DNA of 64,000 nucleotides, from the NCBI RefSeq assembly GCF_001639065.2, contig NZ_LQXO02000033.1:124001-188000 (forward strand), read 5' to 3'. This DNA is from Vibrio barjaei (lineage in GTDB: Bacteria > Pseudomonadota > Gammaproteobacteria > Enterobacterales > Vibrionaceae). This document shows, in pieces, positions 8,846 through 17,437 of the stretch (the first letter of the stretch is position 1; every line of letters begins with the position of its first letter). The position numbers and the translations under genes were made by a program. The notes below the pieces were generated by a model. The model worked only from the letters and a program-made list of their open reading frames with translations, was not told the DNA's origin and ran no database searches.

Positions 8846-9340
8846 ATGAATATTGAGGCGTGTTGGAATCGGTTTTTAAAAGCAGAACAATTAGTAGAAC
8901 AAGGTCATTGGCCAGAGGCGTACCATCTTTTTGATGAAGTTTTGCACCACCTTCCTCAACATATTTATGCTGCTCTTGATGATACAAGTATAAAGCCTTG
9001 CCAGTTTGCCTGCATGTTGACCGGTTTTTATGACGCAGCGGTATCACAGTCTGCTATTTTTAATCAATTAGGTAAGCAACACCAAGCGTTTGGTGTACTA
9101 AACAATGCTCATGCTACCTTTCAATTCCTTTCAATTGAGCAAACTTCTCTGATACATAGTGTCAGAGAAGTATTGGACAAACAAAGCAATGCACTGCTCG
9201 ACAAAATCGCTAAGTTTTGTTGCTGCCAAAGAAACGCCACTTGGATGCTAGAACTCGAGCATGTGCAGAAAGCACATTACTATTTCGATAGCTTAAAGCA
9301 ATACCGAGATATTCAATCGGCTTCTATAACGCTCAACTAG
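8846..9340 (+). CDS. Hypothetical protein with TPR-like start
   Basis: This protein has 164 residues from the ATG at 8846; an alternative GTG lies at 8825. The ATG is preferred because MNIEACWNRFLKAEQLVEQGHWPEAYHLFDEVLHHLP then begins like a tetratricopeptide helix pair. The remainder is alpha-helical by composition, with a KFCCCQRNATWML segment near residue 135 that has three adjacent cysteines. There is no signal peptide or membrane segment. I do not recognise a named family. It ends in a region shared with a bidirectional terminator. The possible Fur-like dyad upstream is the only clue to regulation. Confidence 0.65.
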   Translation: MNIEACWNRFLKAEQLVEQGHWPEAYHLFDEVLHHLPQHIYAALDDTSIKPCQFACMLTGFYDAAVSQSAIFNQLGKQHQAFGVLNNAHATFQFLSIEQTSLIHSVREVLDKQSNALLDKIAKFCCCQRNATWMLELEHVQKAHYYFDSLKQYRDIQSASITLN

Positions 9341-9366
9341 TGGAAAATGCGTGCATAACAAACCAA

Positions 9367-9392
9367 AAAGCCTCGACATAAGTCGAGGCTTT
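9367..9392. terminator. Bidirectional terminator
   Basis: AAAGCCTCGAC-ATAA-GTCGAGGCTTT is a perfect 11-bp dyad with A and T flanks, between two convergent genes that end at 9340 and 9421. It can terminate both. Confidence 0.85.
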
Positions 9393-9420
9393 GAATGTTC
9401 ATTTTTGCTTTTAATTTTGA

Positions 9421-10146
9421 TTAGGCCGCGTTGTTGAACTGCTCAAGAAAATAGGTCTTTCTTTCGTTGAAACGTGATACTAGGTCATCAACTGCATCGT
9501 TGTCATAAGGTTTAAGACCACTAGCAACCATTCGCTTAATGCCTTTGCCCACAACAACCCCGTCTTCTTTAAATGCAAAGTTCAACGTGACCACACCGCG
9601 CTTACCTTCTACATCAAAAGTCGCGCCAGTAAACTCAACTTCAGGGTGGGTGAGGTTCAGGTGCTCAAATTCCACTTCCATGCTCTCGTAAATAACTAGA
9701 GGGCGCTGGCAGTTGATCATCATCTGTTGCTCTTGCATGAGCGGAACCATGATGTGAGGGAAATTCATACCAGAGAACTGAACGTAGTTAGTGACTACGT
9801 GTTCGATAAACTCCTGGTTGTGGCTTGTCTCACCATCGTGAGTCATCTGAAGGTATTCTTTGCCAGTTTGATCGACAACGGTACTTTCTGTTTCGCCCTT
9901 TTCTACAACGTTTAGAGCGACGCCATCGCTGACCATTCCTGAGAAGTCGAAGCGCATTTTTTGACTGATTCCTTCTTTTTGCAGTAATACTGCAAACAGT
10001 AGATCGCCAGGAACACAGAAACGCTTGTTGTCTTCGTCATGGATAGGGTTAAAGTCGCCCGCTACTTTTTTCGCAAAGTGGCTAGCTTGTTGGCGTGTGA
10101 ACTCGAATTGTTCGCTGTTAGTAGAAACGTAAGGAGCTAGAAACAT
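9421..10146 (-). CDS. DUF3581 family protein
   Basis: The 241-residue product matches the DUF3581 family of marine gamma-proteobacteria. N-terminal FTRQQASHFAKKVAGDFNPIHD resembles the start of MaoC/hotdog-fold dehydratases, where the D-x-N-P-[IL]-H motif is catalytic, and here DFNPIHD is intact. Further on come NYVQFSGMNFPHIMVPLM and GVVVGKGIKRMVASGLKPYDN. A hotdog-fold role on acyl thioesters is plausible but unproven. It is cytoplasmic by sequence. It lies 52 bp downstream of the T6SS kinase gene on the same strand with no clear terminator between, so some read-through from the T6SS operon is possible, though the gene looks like ordinary core genome. Confidence 0.78.
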   Translation of the reverse strand: MFLAPYVSTNSEQFEFTRQQASHFAKKVAGDFNPIHDEDNKRFCVPGDLLFAVLLQKEGISQKMRFDFSGMVSDGVALNVVEKGETESTVVDQTGKEYLQMTHDGETSHNQEFIEHVVTNYVQFSGMNFPHIMVPLMQEQQMMINCQRPLVIYESMEVEFEHLNLTHPEVEFTGATFDVEGKRGVVTLNFAFKEDGVVVGKGIKRMVASGLKPYDNDAVDDLVSRFNERKTYFLEQFNNAA

Positions 10147-10198
10147 AATACTCTTAGATTAAACTCAATTGTCACGAATTATATATGAGTAATCGGCT

Positions 10199-10975
10199 TT
10201 AATGGTCCATCCAGTATGTGATATGACACGAATTTTGCTTTTCTTTCTGAAACTCAGCTAGCGTGTGAGTAATAATTCTCTGATAACTGGTCCGGCAGTG
10301 TGAAAAAAACGTCAACTTTTTGCTTGTTTGATGCTGAGTAATATCTAAGCCCTCGTAAGGATGCGCACGATGGGCGGCACAGTAGCAGATGGCTAATGCA
10401 TACCAATCCAACAGCGGCACTATGTTACCGACAGCGTCTATTTGCTGTGGTGGAGAGTATGACGGTGAGTAGTGATGAAAAGGTAGTGTTTCCAACGAAC
10501 AGCCAATTCTGATAGCCATTGAAAGATCAATTAGTGTCGCGTGCCCATCTGATCCAATTACGATATTGCCGGGCTTAATGTCACCGTGCACGTAACCAGC
10601 ACGATGAAGAACTTGGAGTTGCTGCTCGATATCATGATGCCAACTTACCGGTGGAGAATTGCTTCGCACGAGTTGACTCAGCGTTTCACCTTCTATCCAA
10701 GTATTTAGGAGTAAGTGAGTCTCACCGAGTGAAGCCAAGGACTGTCGAGGCGACACATCCTTGGGGGAAATGAGCGCAGTTAGTTCGGCTTCAAGTTGTA
10801 GCTGTTTTTTAGCGGTCATGCCTCGACCTAAGCGACCTTTCAAATGACCGAATTTAGCAGAGTGGTACTCAAAAACATGGTCTGAATGCCATTGAATATC
10901 TCCAGATTGAGCTTCAAGGGCTGACGCTATTAGCGACAGCCCTTGTTGATCATGTCTAAAGTCAACTCGAAACAT
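10199..10975 (-). CDS. T6SS-linked serine/threonine protein kinase-like protein
   Basis: This 258-residue cytoplasmic protein has a recognisable kinase core. HGDIKPGNIVI is the catalytic loop (HxDxKxxN intact) and YSPPQQIDA resembles the APE region. The metal-binding DFG is replaced by DLS (TLIDLSMAIRIG), and the glycine-rich loop is hard to see, though a VFEYHSAKF segment could supply the beta-3 lysine. PpkA-type kinases phosphorylate FHA proteins to switch on T6SS assembly, and this operon has a matching FHA gene. Unlike classical PpkA it has no transmembrane or periplasmic part and is small. It is the last gene of the run, 2 bp after tssM. No PppA phosphatase is present. Confidence 0.78.
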   Translation of the reverse strand: MFRVDFRHDQQGLSLIASALEAQSGDIQWHSDHVFEYHSAKFGHLKGRLGRGMTAKKQLQLEAELTALISPKDVSPRQSLASLGETHLLLNTWIEGETLSQLVRSNSPPVSWHHDIEQQLQVLHRAGYVHGDIKPGNIVIGSDGHATLIDLSMAIRIGCSLETLPFHHYSPSYSPPQQIDAVGNIVPLLDWYALAICYCAAHRAHPYEGLDITQHQTSKKLTFFSHCRTSYQRIITHTLAEFQKEKQNSCHITYWMDH

Positions 10976-10977
10976 CG

Positions 10978-13900
10978 TTAGATATTTTCAGGTAACTTAA
11001 ATTGAGTAAAGAAATTGGGTGTAAATGGGTTTACTTGACCCTGCGTCTTCACCGAAAGGCGAATTTGCTCGCCTTTGTTGCCAACTGAAATCTCCGCGCC
11101 TTGATTATCCGCCTTAACCAGTTGTGAGTTGATAAGCTTAAACCAGTTCCAGTTACCGCTGAAATTGGATTGGGACAATGATGTTACGCTATCTTTAAGT
11201 TCAATATTGAGGTTATCTTCTGCCTGTTGCTCTCCATCCCAACTGATAGACTTCCACAAGGTTGGCCCATGTCGGTAGGTGAACAGTGGTTGATCGCTAT
11301 AAATCATAAATTCTGTCGCTTTTGGACTCATTGTTAAGGCTTTCATTTGGAATTTAACCGAAACATTGTCTGGTGATGCCAGAAATAGCGCGCTGCGTAT
11401 TTGATTAGCAACATCAACCATATCCCAGACTTCTTGTGTGATCTCTAACCCAGAACGAGGAAGCAGACCTGGAAGGTAAGGACTTCCTTCCGTGCCTTGT
11501 AAGAATGAGTTTAAGTATTTTTTATTGAAAGCCTCAAAAGCGCCACTTGAAGAAAAGAAAGCTTTTACGTCAGCAACACTTGCGTCGGTTTCTGCATTTT
11601 TGCTGAATGGGTAGTAACTGGCTAAGCTCGACTGGAATGTGGTTAGTACTGAATTTTTCCACTGCAGGTTCAAATGCTGATGCGCCAGCGATAACACGGC
11701 ATCATTGCTAAGTTGAGTAATCGCATCAGACAAACTCTTAGTCATAGTGGGTTGTGTTGAGGCGATGAGCTGTATAGCGGCTATAGGGTTGGAGCTTTGT
11801 AATGGCTTTGCCAACGTGTCATAAGCGAGTTTGCGTGCATCTTCAGCTTGATAGAAAGTATCAAGGTAAGTTTTCGCGGCTTTGACTGCAGCTAGCCATT
11901 GGTCTACTGGTTTTGGTGCGTCGTTTACTGAACTGACATAGCTATGAAAGTCGGAAAAACTGACATTAATCAGTCTCATCGCTTCCATTTGGTCTTGGTC
12001 AATTGGTGTTTGTTCTTTTTCGGCAGCTTTCTCGTCTTTAGTAGGTTCTACTGGCTCTAGGTTTATCGTCGTATATTTACTGACTGTATTGTAATAATTT
12101 TGGATCGGGTTATCTCCCGCGTTGGTCAACAACGTTAGAAGGCGACTGAGTTCAGTGTCATCTTTAACCGGATTGACGACGATGTTATTGGTGAAGTCTT
12201 TCCAATAGTTGATGTAGTCATTTTTATAGAGTTGGCGTAGGTCTCGACTAATCCGATACATTTCCAATGCGCTCGGTGCTTCGCCGGCAACACCTGCGTA
12301 GGCTGATAAAGCTTCCTTGATAATAGGGGAGTCTACGGAAAGATCTAACTCGGTAAATCCACTCGGGGTATAAATATGGGGAACAAGGTAACCCACATAG
12401 CCAGAAGAAAATGAATAGACTTGAGAGTAGTTGCTACCAAGCTCTGAGCGAATATCTATTCGATTGGCGTATTTGGTTTGACTCTTAATATGCTGATACA
12501 GCAGCGTTTCAATACCTGTTTGATTAATGACTTTACGAGCCAGTTGCTCCAAGTCAGTATTAGATTCTTCAGGTATCAAATGATTGGAGAAGGCATCATC
12601 AAGTAAACTGGTCAATTGATTGAGAGTACTCGTTGTACCTACTCCTTGATCCTCCAGAGATTGAACAAAATAGGCTCTAAGTTCCTCGGTATTGTTTTTG
12701 TTAGGAGTAAATAGCAGACGATAACTATTGAGTAATGAAAGTGTTGTCGCTTGCTCTTCAAGATTTACGTATACGAATAAGTCATTGGCCAACGACTTTT
12801 CTAAAGAAGGCATCAACACGGCTTGTAACTCAGTGATATAGGCTACTTCGACTTCTGGCTTAATAGTGTAAGAAGGCATGAACGGTAAGACGTACCAAGG
12901 TTCGGGCTTATTATAAAGTTCGTAGATCTTGCGAAGTGAATAAAGGTTAGGAATATTGTCTGCAAGATTTTCCACGTCATAAGGTGACGCGGTAATGGCT
13001 TCTTTGTAGCGCTCTAGAAGAGCATCTGCGCGAGCTTCCCGCTGGCTTTGGAAATCGAAATCAAATTTGATGATGGCGAGTATGGCAATTAACAATAAGG
13101 CGCAAAGAAGCGTATAAGTAGTTTGCATGGTCAGCAGCCAGTTTTCTTTCTTCTTATTTACTCCCACAAGCATTTGTTCAGGGATCAATGCATGAGTCAT
13201 AAGATGCTGGGCAAAAAGTACTTGCTGAACTGGCTGACTAGATTTTGGATGATAGAACTCGTGACCTAAGTCGTTGCTGATTGTTGCGGCTAGTGCATCG
13301 ACGTTCTTACTATCACTTCCTTCGTGAGTGAAGAAAAAGCCACGGAACATCAACCCATCACCCAGTTGATTGACGCCAAATATACGATTTAGTTGCAGCC
13401 ACAAGTTTTGTTTTAACAGTCCAAATTGAAGTGGAGCAGCGGCGATAGACTTGCGGTAGTCTAGGTTGAGCTGTCCTGAAAGGGCACTAGTCATATTAGC
13501 AATTAATTGACCTATCAAGGCATCATAAGCATGATCATACCAGTCCGCGTCAATACCACCGTGTTCTCGAAAGGGCATCATAGAGCCAAATGCATCTTCA
13601 CGCCTCGCGTCTTCAAAACCAGAGAAGTATTGGCAGAAGTCACTGATGCTGCTGCTGTGAGTAATAATACTGTACACCGGAATAGACAAACCAAAGGTTC
13701 TATTTAATCGCGTTAAATCGGCTTTTATCTGATCCGCTCTCATCTTTATGGCTTCTTTTTGTCCCAGTAGTGCGTCGGCACTGGTTGCTAGTAGTAAACC
13801 ATTGAGAGCCTGCCTAGGACGCCATTTCTTTAAACAATTGTAGAGCGTCTTGAGGTATTCTGGGTGTTGGTCATCTCCTTGGCTGACCGATATAACTAAC

Positions 13901-14373
13901 GAGTGTTCACTGAGCCAGAAAAGGATAGGAAACTCGATATCATTGCCAAACTCGTCTACTTGGTAGGCTTCGTAGCCCATTTGAGTGATGACATTGAAAT
14001 CGTTTTGAGGTTTATCACTGAACCAAAGGTAAACGGGTAAATCATAACGACTCTGTAGTCTTTTGTTTGTCTTCTGAACTTTAAGTACGTTTTGAAAGTG
14101 CTTTTGTAGCAACTGACATCGTCTAGTAACAAGCTCTTTCTTTTTGTTCTCATCAGGGTCGTTAGGCTTACTGTTCTTTCGGCTAAACCAATAGACGAAG
14201 AAACCGAGGATGCCAGATAGAATGATGCAAAGAGCAATCGCTATGACGAGGTAGGTCTTAAGTGCTGGCGTAAGCCACACGGTTACCAACAGTAATATAC
14301 AAAGCAAAAATCCGGAGGAAATACCGCTAATTAATGGCTTTGCAGTTGTCTTCTTTTTTTTTCCATCTGCCAT
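10978..14373 (-). CDS. tssM: T6SS inner-membrane protein TssM (IcmF family)
   Basis: TssM spans the inner membrane and joins TssL and the TssJ lipoprotein in the T6SS membrane complex. The 1131-residue product has two N-terminal membrane segments (about 20-60) and a third near 420-440 (TYTLLCALLLIAILAIIKFD). A long periplasmic part follows with the conserved DVANQIRSALFL and a beta-rich C-terminal region (FMIYSDQPLFTYRHGPTLWKSISW). Most TssM proteins carry a Walker A GxxGxGKT after the second membrane segment. Here the equivalent stretch reads LPVYLWFSDKPQNDF, with no P-loop. It lies between tssL and the kinase gene. Confidence 0.9.
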   Translation of the reverse strand: MADGKKKKTTAKPLISGISSGFLLCILLLVTVWLTPALKTYLVIAIALCIILSGILGFFVYWFSRKNSKPNDPDENKKKELVTRRCQLLQKHFQNVLKVQKTNKRLQSRYDLPVYLWFSDKPQNDFNVITQMGYEAYQVDEFGNDIEFPILFWLSEHSLVISVSQGDDQHPEYLKTLYNCLKKWRPRQALNGLLLATSADALLGQKEAIKMRADQIKADLTRLNRTFGLSIPVYSIITHSSSISDFCQYFSGFEDARREDAFGSMMPFREHGGIDADWYDHAYDALIGQLIANMTSALSGQLNLDYRKSIAAAPLQFGLLKQNLWLQLNRIFGVNQLGDGLMFRGFFFTHEGSDSKNVDALAATISNDLGHEFYHPKSSQPVQQVLFAQHLMTHALIPEQMLVGVNKKKENWLLTMQTTYTLLCALLLIAILAIIKFDFDFQSQREARADALLERYKEAITASPYDVENLADNIPNLYSLRKIYELYNKPEPWYVLPFMPSYTIKPEVEVAYITELQAVLMPSLEKSLANDLFVYVNLEEQATTLSLLNSYRLLFTPNKNNTEELRAYFVQSLEDQGVGTTSTLNQLTSLLDDAFSNHLIPEESNTDLEQLARKVINQTGIETLLYQHIKSQTKYANRIDIRSELGSNYSQVYSFSSGYVGYLVPHIYTPSGFTELDLSVDSPIIKEALSAYAGVAGEAPSALEMYRISRDLRQLYKNDYINYWKDFTNNIVVNPVKDDTELSRLLTLLTNAGDNPIQNYYNTVSKYTTINLEPVEPTKDEKAAEKEQTPIDQDQMEAMRLINVSFSDFHSYVSSVNDAPKPVDQWLAAVKAAKTYLDTFYQAEDARKLAYDTLAKPLQSSNPIAAIQLIASTQPTMTKSLSDAITQLSNDAVLSLAHQHLNLQWKNSVLTTFQSSLASYYPFSKNAETDASVADVKAFFSSSGAFEAFNKKYLNSFLQGTEGSPYLPGLLPRSGLEITQEVWDMVDVANQIRSALFLASPDNVSVKFQMKALTMSPKATEFMIYSDQPLFTYRHGPTLWKSISWDGEQQAEDNLNIELKDSVTSLSQSNFSGNWNWFKLINSQLVKADNQGAEISVGNKGEQIRLSVKTQGQVNPFTPNFFTQFKLPENI

Positions 14374-14408
14374 GTCTATTTTCTTCCCTGAAAACTGTCT
14401 TTAGATCG

Positions 14409-15587
14409 TTATTGTTTTTTGTTTGTCTTGATCACAATTGAATCGATATTTTGGTTATCTTTGAGCCATTTCTGGGTTTCAATCGCTTGCGAACGATCAT
14501 CAACATCAACGACTACTCTAAAATACTGTTTGTAACTATCGACTCGGGGCTCGTACTTGCTAGCGCTCAAACGCTCAATAAACAGTTGTGCATTTTGTTC
14601 ATTTGAGAAGGTAGCGAGCTGAACTAACCAAAGCTTAGAGTCTTTACTGATTGGAGAGGCGGCAACACGTGGACTCTGTTGAGCTTCTACTCGGCTCCCT
14701 CTAATAGGAGGGGACGAAAGGTCGCTATCGCTTGAAATAAACACAATATCGTTAACTTGCCCAGACAGAATATATCGCTGGCTGAAATCTGGCAGATAAG
14801 TAAAATCTCGGGATCGTTGTGGTAGCGTTTTACTATACCAGAAGTAGGTGAGGGTTAACGTTGAGCCGATAAGTGTAGCGAACAGCAAGCTGATAACGGC
14901 ATAGCGCTTTTTGCGGCTAGGGCGGCGGACTTTAGGGTGGGCCACGCGAGTTTGACAGTGAATGCGAGTCGATTGGCGGTATTGACTTAATATCTGTTCT
15001 AGCTGGTGGATAAAGCGTTTAAGCTGTTCAGAACCTTGTGAGTGATACTGCCCTTTGAATCCAATACTCAAGAAAAGATAGATGATCTCGATAAGGTCGA
15101 TCATTTTATTGGGTTGTCTTACGGCTTTTTCTGCCACAGAGAAGAACAGCTCACCACCGTTTCTCATTCCAAACAGCTCGCTGAGAAGAGTTTTGTTTTC
15201 CCAACCGCGTTTTTCACCCCAATCGGTGTAGACGATAAATTCGTCAAGAACTACAGCAAATAAGAAACACAGCTTATCGATGACAGCCACAGGATAATTG
15301 AGGTGACTCGCCTTGTCCTTGAGATCACTAATCCTCGTTACCAATTGTTCTCTTAGCTCGGCTATATCATCTGGTTCGGGAATACTGTCGATTTTTAATG
15401 TCACCGCCAAGAGCTCAGCACTGATATTAATAAGCTGATTTTCTGATTTGTCGAAGTGCTTAAGAAACTCTATTTGCGTAGCATCTGGCGTTCGAAATAC
15501 CGCAGGCTTATCAGAGCTAACTTCTGACAGTTTCTTCTTTGGGTCTTGTTCCCAAATGACGGTCTCTTCATCCAAGTAGTCGAGCAT
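14409..15587 (-). CDS. tssL: T6SS TssL (DotU family) with C-terminal SPOR domain
   Basis: TssL is the second inner-membrane partner of the T6SS baseplate docking complex. The 392-residue protein has a cytoplasmic DotU domain (about 45-210, with KLCFLFAVVLDEFIVYTDWG and GWENKTLLSELFG). A single membrane segment follows near 230-250 (YAVISLLFATLIGSTLTLTYFWY). The periplasmic tail ends in a SPOR-like domain (about 315-390, LWLVQLATFSNEQNAQLFIERL). SPOR domains bind peptidoglycan stripped of stem peptides, so this is an 'evolved' TssL that can anchor the complex to the cell wall itself. It is tightly packed between tssK (3 bp) and tssM (35 bp). Confidence 0.92.
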   Translation of the reverse strand: MLDYLDEETVIWEQDPKKKLSEVSSDKPAVFRTPDATQIEFLKHFDKSENQLINISAELLAVTLKIDSIPEPDDIAELREQLVTRISDLKDKASHLNYPVAVIDKLCFLFAVVLDEFIVYTDWGEKRGWENKTLLSELFGMRNGGELFFSVAEKAVRQPNKMIDLIEIIYLFLSIGFKGQYHSQGSEQLKRFIHQLEQILSQYRQSTRIHCQTRVAHPKVRRPSRKKRYAVISLLFATLIGSTLTLTYFWYSKTLPQRSRDFTYLPDFSQRYILSGQVNDIVFISSDSDLSSPPIRGSRVEAQQSPRVAASPISKDSKLWLVQLATFSNEQNAQLFIERLSASKYEPRVDSYKQYFRVVVDVDDRSQAIETQKWLKDNQNIDSIVIKTNKKQ

Positions 15588-15590
15588 GGA

Positions 15591-16922
15591 TTACCTCAGC
15601 GCATATAAATGTACTTCAAGATCAGGCACGCGAGTATCGACGTGAAGTGCCAAAGCATCCCTCATCGTTAACATCTCTTGCCACATGGGGTCTGAAGTAT
15701 TGAGTTCAAAATAGGTAGTACCTTGAACGGGTTTAAGTTCGCTTGGTGCGACAGGAAGAGCGGTGAGGCTGATACCCGAGAGAGAGTTGCGAACCAATTC
15801 AACAATGCGAGTATTACTGCTTAATTTAGCCGCTGCTATAAAGGTGTCACTGAGTTCACCTGCTGATAATGACGAGGTCACGCTGAGTACGAAGCGCCTT
15901 GATTGGACAGATAGTGGGTCTTTAATAATTGTTCGAAGTAGTCGGCGTTTCTCAAACAATGCGGTATCCCAAGTGAACTCTATCACGGAGTCTTGTTGAA
16001 CAAGCGTCAATAGGTTACGTAAGTCGGCGAAAAGTGGACTGAAGTTACTGTACAACTTATCTACTTTTAGCGCGCTCGCTTTTGGTGCGAGTTCAGGACT
16101 TAATGCCATCAACTCAGCACGAAAACGATTGAGGTGGACGTATAAATCATAAGTGCTGTATCGCTCATTTTGTGACGTCAAATCAAACCAAGGCATCCAA
16201 CTATTCAAAGTTTGCAGCCATAGGTAATCAAGCATCAACGATTGGTCACTTTTTTGGCTCTGACCCGCTTGAATACGCTTAAATAAGTTTTGTGTTCGAC
16301 TGACCAGTAGAGCGTGAGTTTCTTTGACTTTATCCGTCAAATAACGTGAAGCGCCGTAGTGAAGGCACGCTGCGATAAATGCTCGGTCTAAAATAACCTC
16401 GCCTGCCTCAGTACATTCAAGTATGCGAGCGACTGGAATCAACGAGTGACCTGAGTGGTCATCATGGTCAGACAGAAGTTGAACGTTTAATCTTGCGACA
16501 TCCACTTCAAGGCTGGTGTTTTCATGAGTTGCTGAGTCAAATACATTGATGGATTTGGTGACATAGCGATTCGTCCCGCTCTCATCCTCGCAATAATCGT
16601 TGTTGCCTTGCAGAGCTAGAGGGAGAGCAAGATAAATCGTGTTATCCACGGTACCAACAGGGATATTTATGGCCACCTCTTTGACGGTATTGAACTGCGT
16701 GCCGTCAGGAAAAATTCCTGAGCATTGAGTGATGGCTAATTTCCCAATCTTTAGTAGGTCAGTGTTGATGGAGAGCTCTGTTAGACCAAAAAACGGGGCA
16801 AAGTGTGAGAGTGTGTCGACGTTTTGTCTCACATAGTTTTGGACAAATCTATCCTGCTGTTGAAAATGTTGAGGGGCAATAAACATGCCTTCTTTCCATA
16901 CTACTTTCTTATGCGCGTCCAC
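15591..16922 (-). CDS. tssK: T6SS baseplate protein TssK
   Basis: TssK forms trimers that link the T6SS baseplate to the TssL/TssM membrane complex. The 443-residue product begins KKVVWKEGMFIAPQHFQQQDRFVQ, the conserved TssK opening. It also has the later LARYLT-like segment (HYGASRYLTDK) and the C-terminal FELNTSDPMWQEMLTMRDALALHV. The length equals the usual 440-450. It lies 23 bp downstream of tssJ in the same operon. Confidence 0.96.
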   Translation of the reverse strand: MDAHKKVVWKEGMFIAPQHFQQQDRFVQNYVRQNVDTLSHFAPFFGLTELSINTDLLKIGKLAITQCSGIFPDGTQFNTVKEVAINIPVGTVDNTIYLALPLALQGNNDYCEDESGTNRYVTKSINVFDSATHENTSLEVDVARLNVQLLSDHDDHSGHSLIPVARILECTEAGEVILDRAFIAACLHYGASRYLTDKVKETHALLVSRTQNLFKRIQAGQSQKSDQSLMLDYLWLQTLNSWMPWFDLTSQNERYSTYDLYVHLNRFRAELMALSPELAPKASALKVDKLYSNFSPLFADLRNLLTLVQQDSVIEFTWDTALFEKRRLLRTIIKDPLSVQSRRFVLSVTSSLSAGELSDTFIAAAKLSSNTRIVELVRNSLSGISLTALPVAPSELKPVQGTTYFELNTSDPMWQEMLTMRDALALHVDTRVPDLEVHLYALR

Positions 16923-16945
16923 GAAAAATCCTTTTTATCGTTCTA

Positions 16946-17437
16946 TCAGAATATCTGCCACCAACTGGACTCTGGAGCAACTATGTCAAGCTCTACATTA
17001 AGTCCAGATAGTCTAAGCGCGATGCTACTTTCTCCATCAGTGGGTACAGCAGTTACTGCTTTACCATTACTTTCACGGTAGTTGGCATACTCGACTAATG
17101 CGGCGATGTATTGGGTATTTTTGTTGATATCTAGCGAGATAGTTTGGTTGCTATCGGGCATCACTGACGGTAAAACTTGTTTGACCACCAAGCTACTTCC
17201 AAGTGCTTGGTGGTCAGTGTTATATAAAGTAATAAAGCTGCTTTGTTCGAAGCTCTCTTTACTCGCGAGTTGATATAATCTCACTACGACAGGGTTAGCC
17301 GAGTCAGATTGATATTTATTAATGGTATCGTCCGCATTAACAGTCATGCTATAGGCCGTGGTCACAGGGACAGGATCGGAAGAACATGCTGTAATGCTGA
17401 GTACTAACAAAGTGCTCGGTAGCATTGAAAACCGCAT
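16946..17437 (-). CDS. tssJ: T6SS outer-membrane lipoprotein TssJ
   Basis: TssJ sits in the outer membrane by a lipid anchor and holds the periplasmic end of TssM. The 163-residue product has a lipoprotein signal with the lipobox SITAC (Cys18) and an SSDP mature start that favours outer-membrane sorting. NPVVVRLYQLASKESFEQSSFITLY is the typical TssJ core. The rest is beta-rich and ends SSWWQIF. Its start overlaps the end of the FHA gene by one base, showing translational coupling. Confidence 0.93.
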   Translation of the reverse strand: MRFSMLPSTLLVLSITACSSDPVPVTTAYSMTVNADDTINKYQSDSANPVVVRLYQLASKESFEQSSFITLYNTDHQALGSSLVVKQVLPSVMPDSNQTISLDINKNTQYIAALVEYANYRESNGKAVTAVPTDGESSIALRLSGLNVELDIVAPESSWWQIF

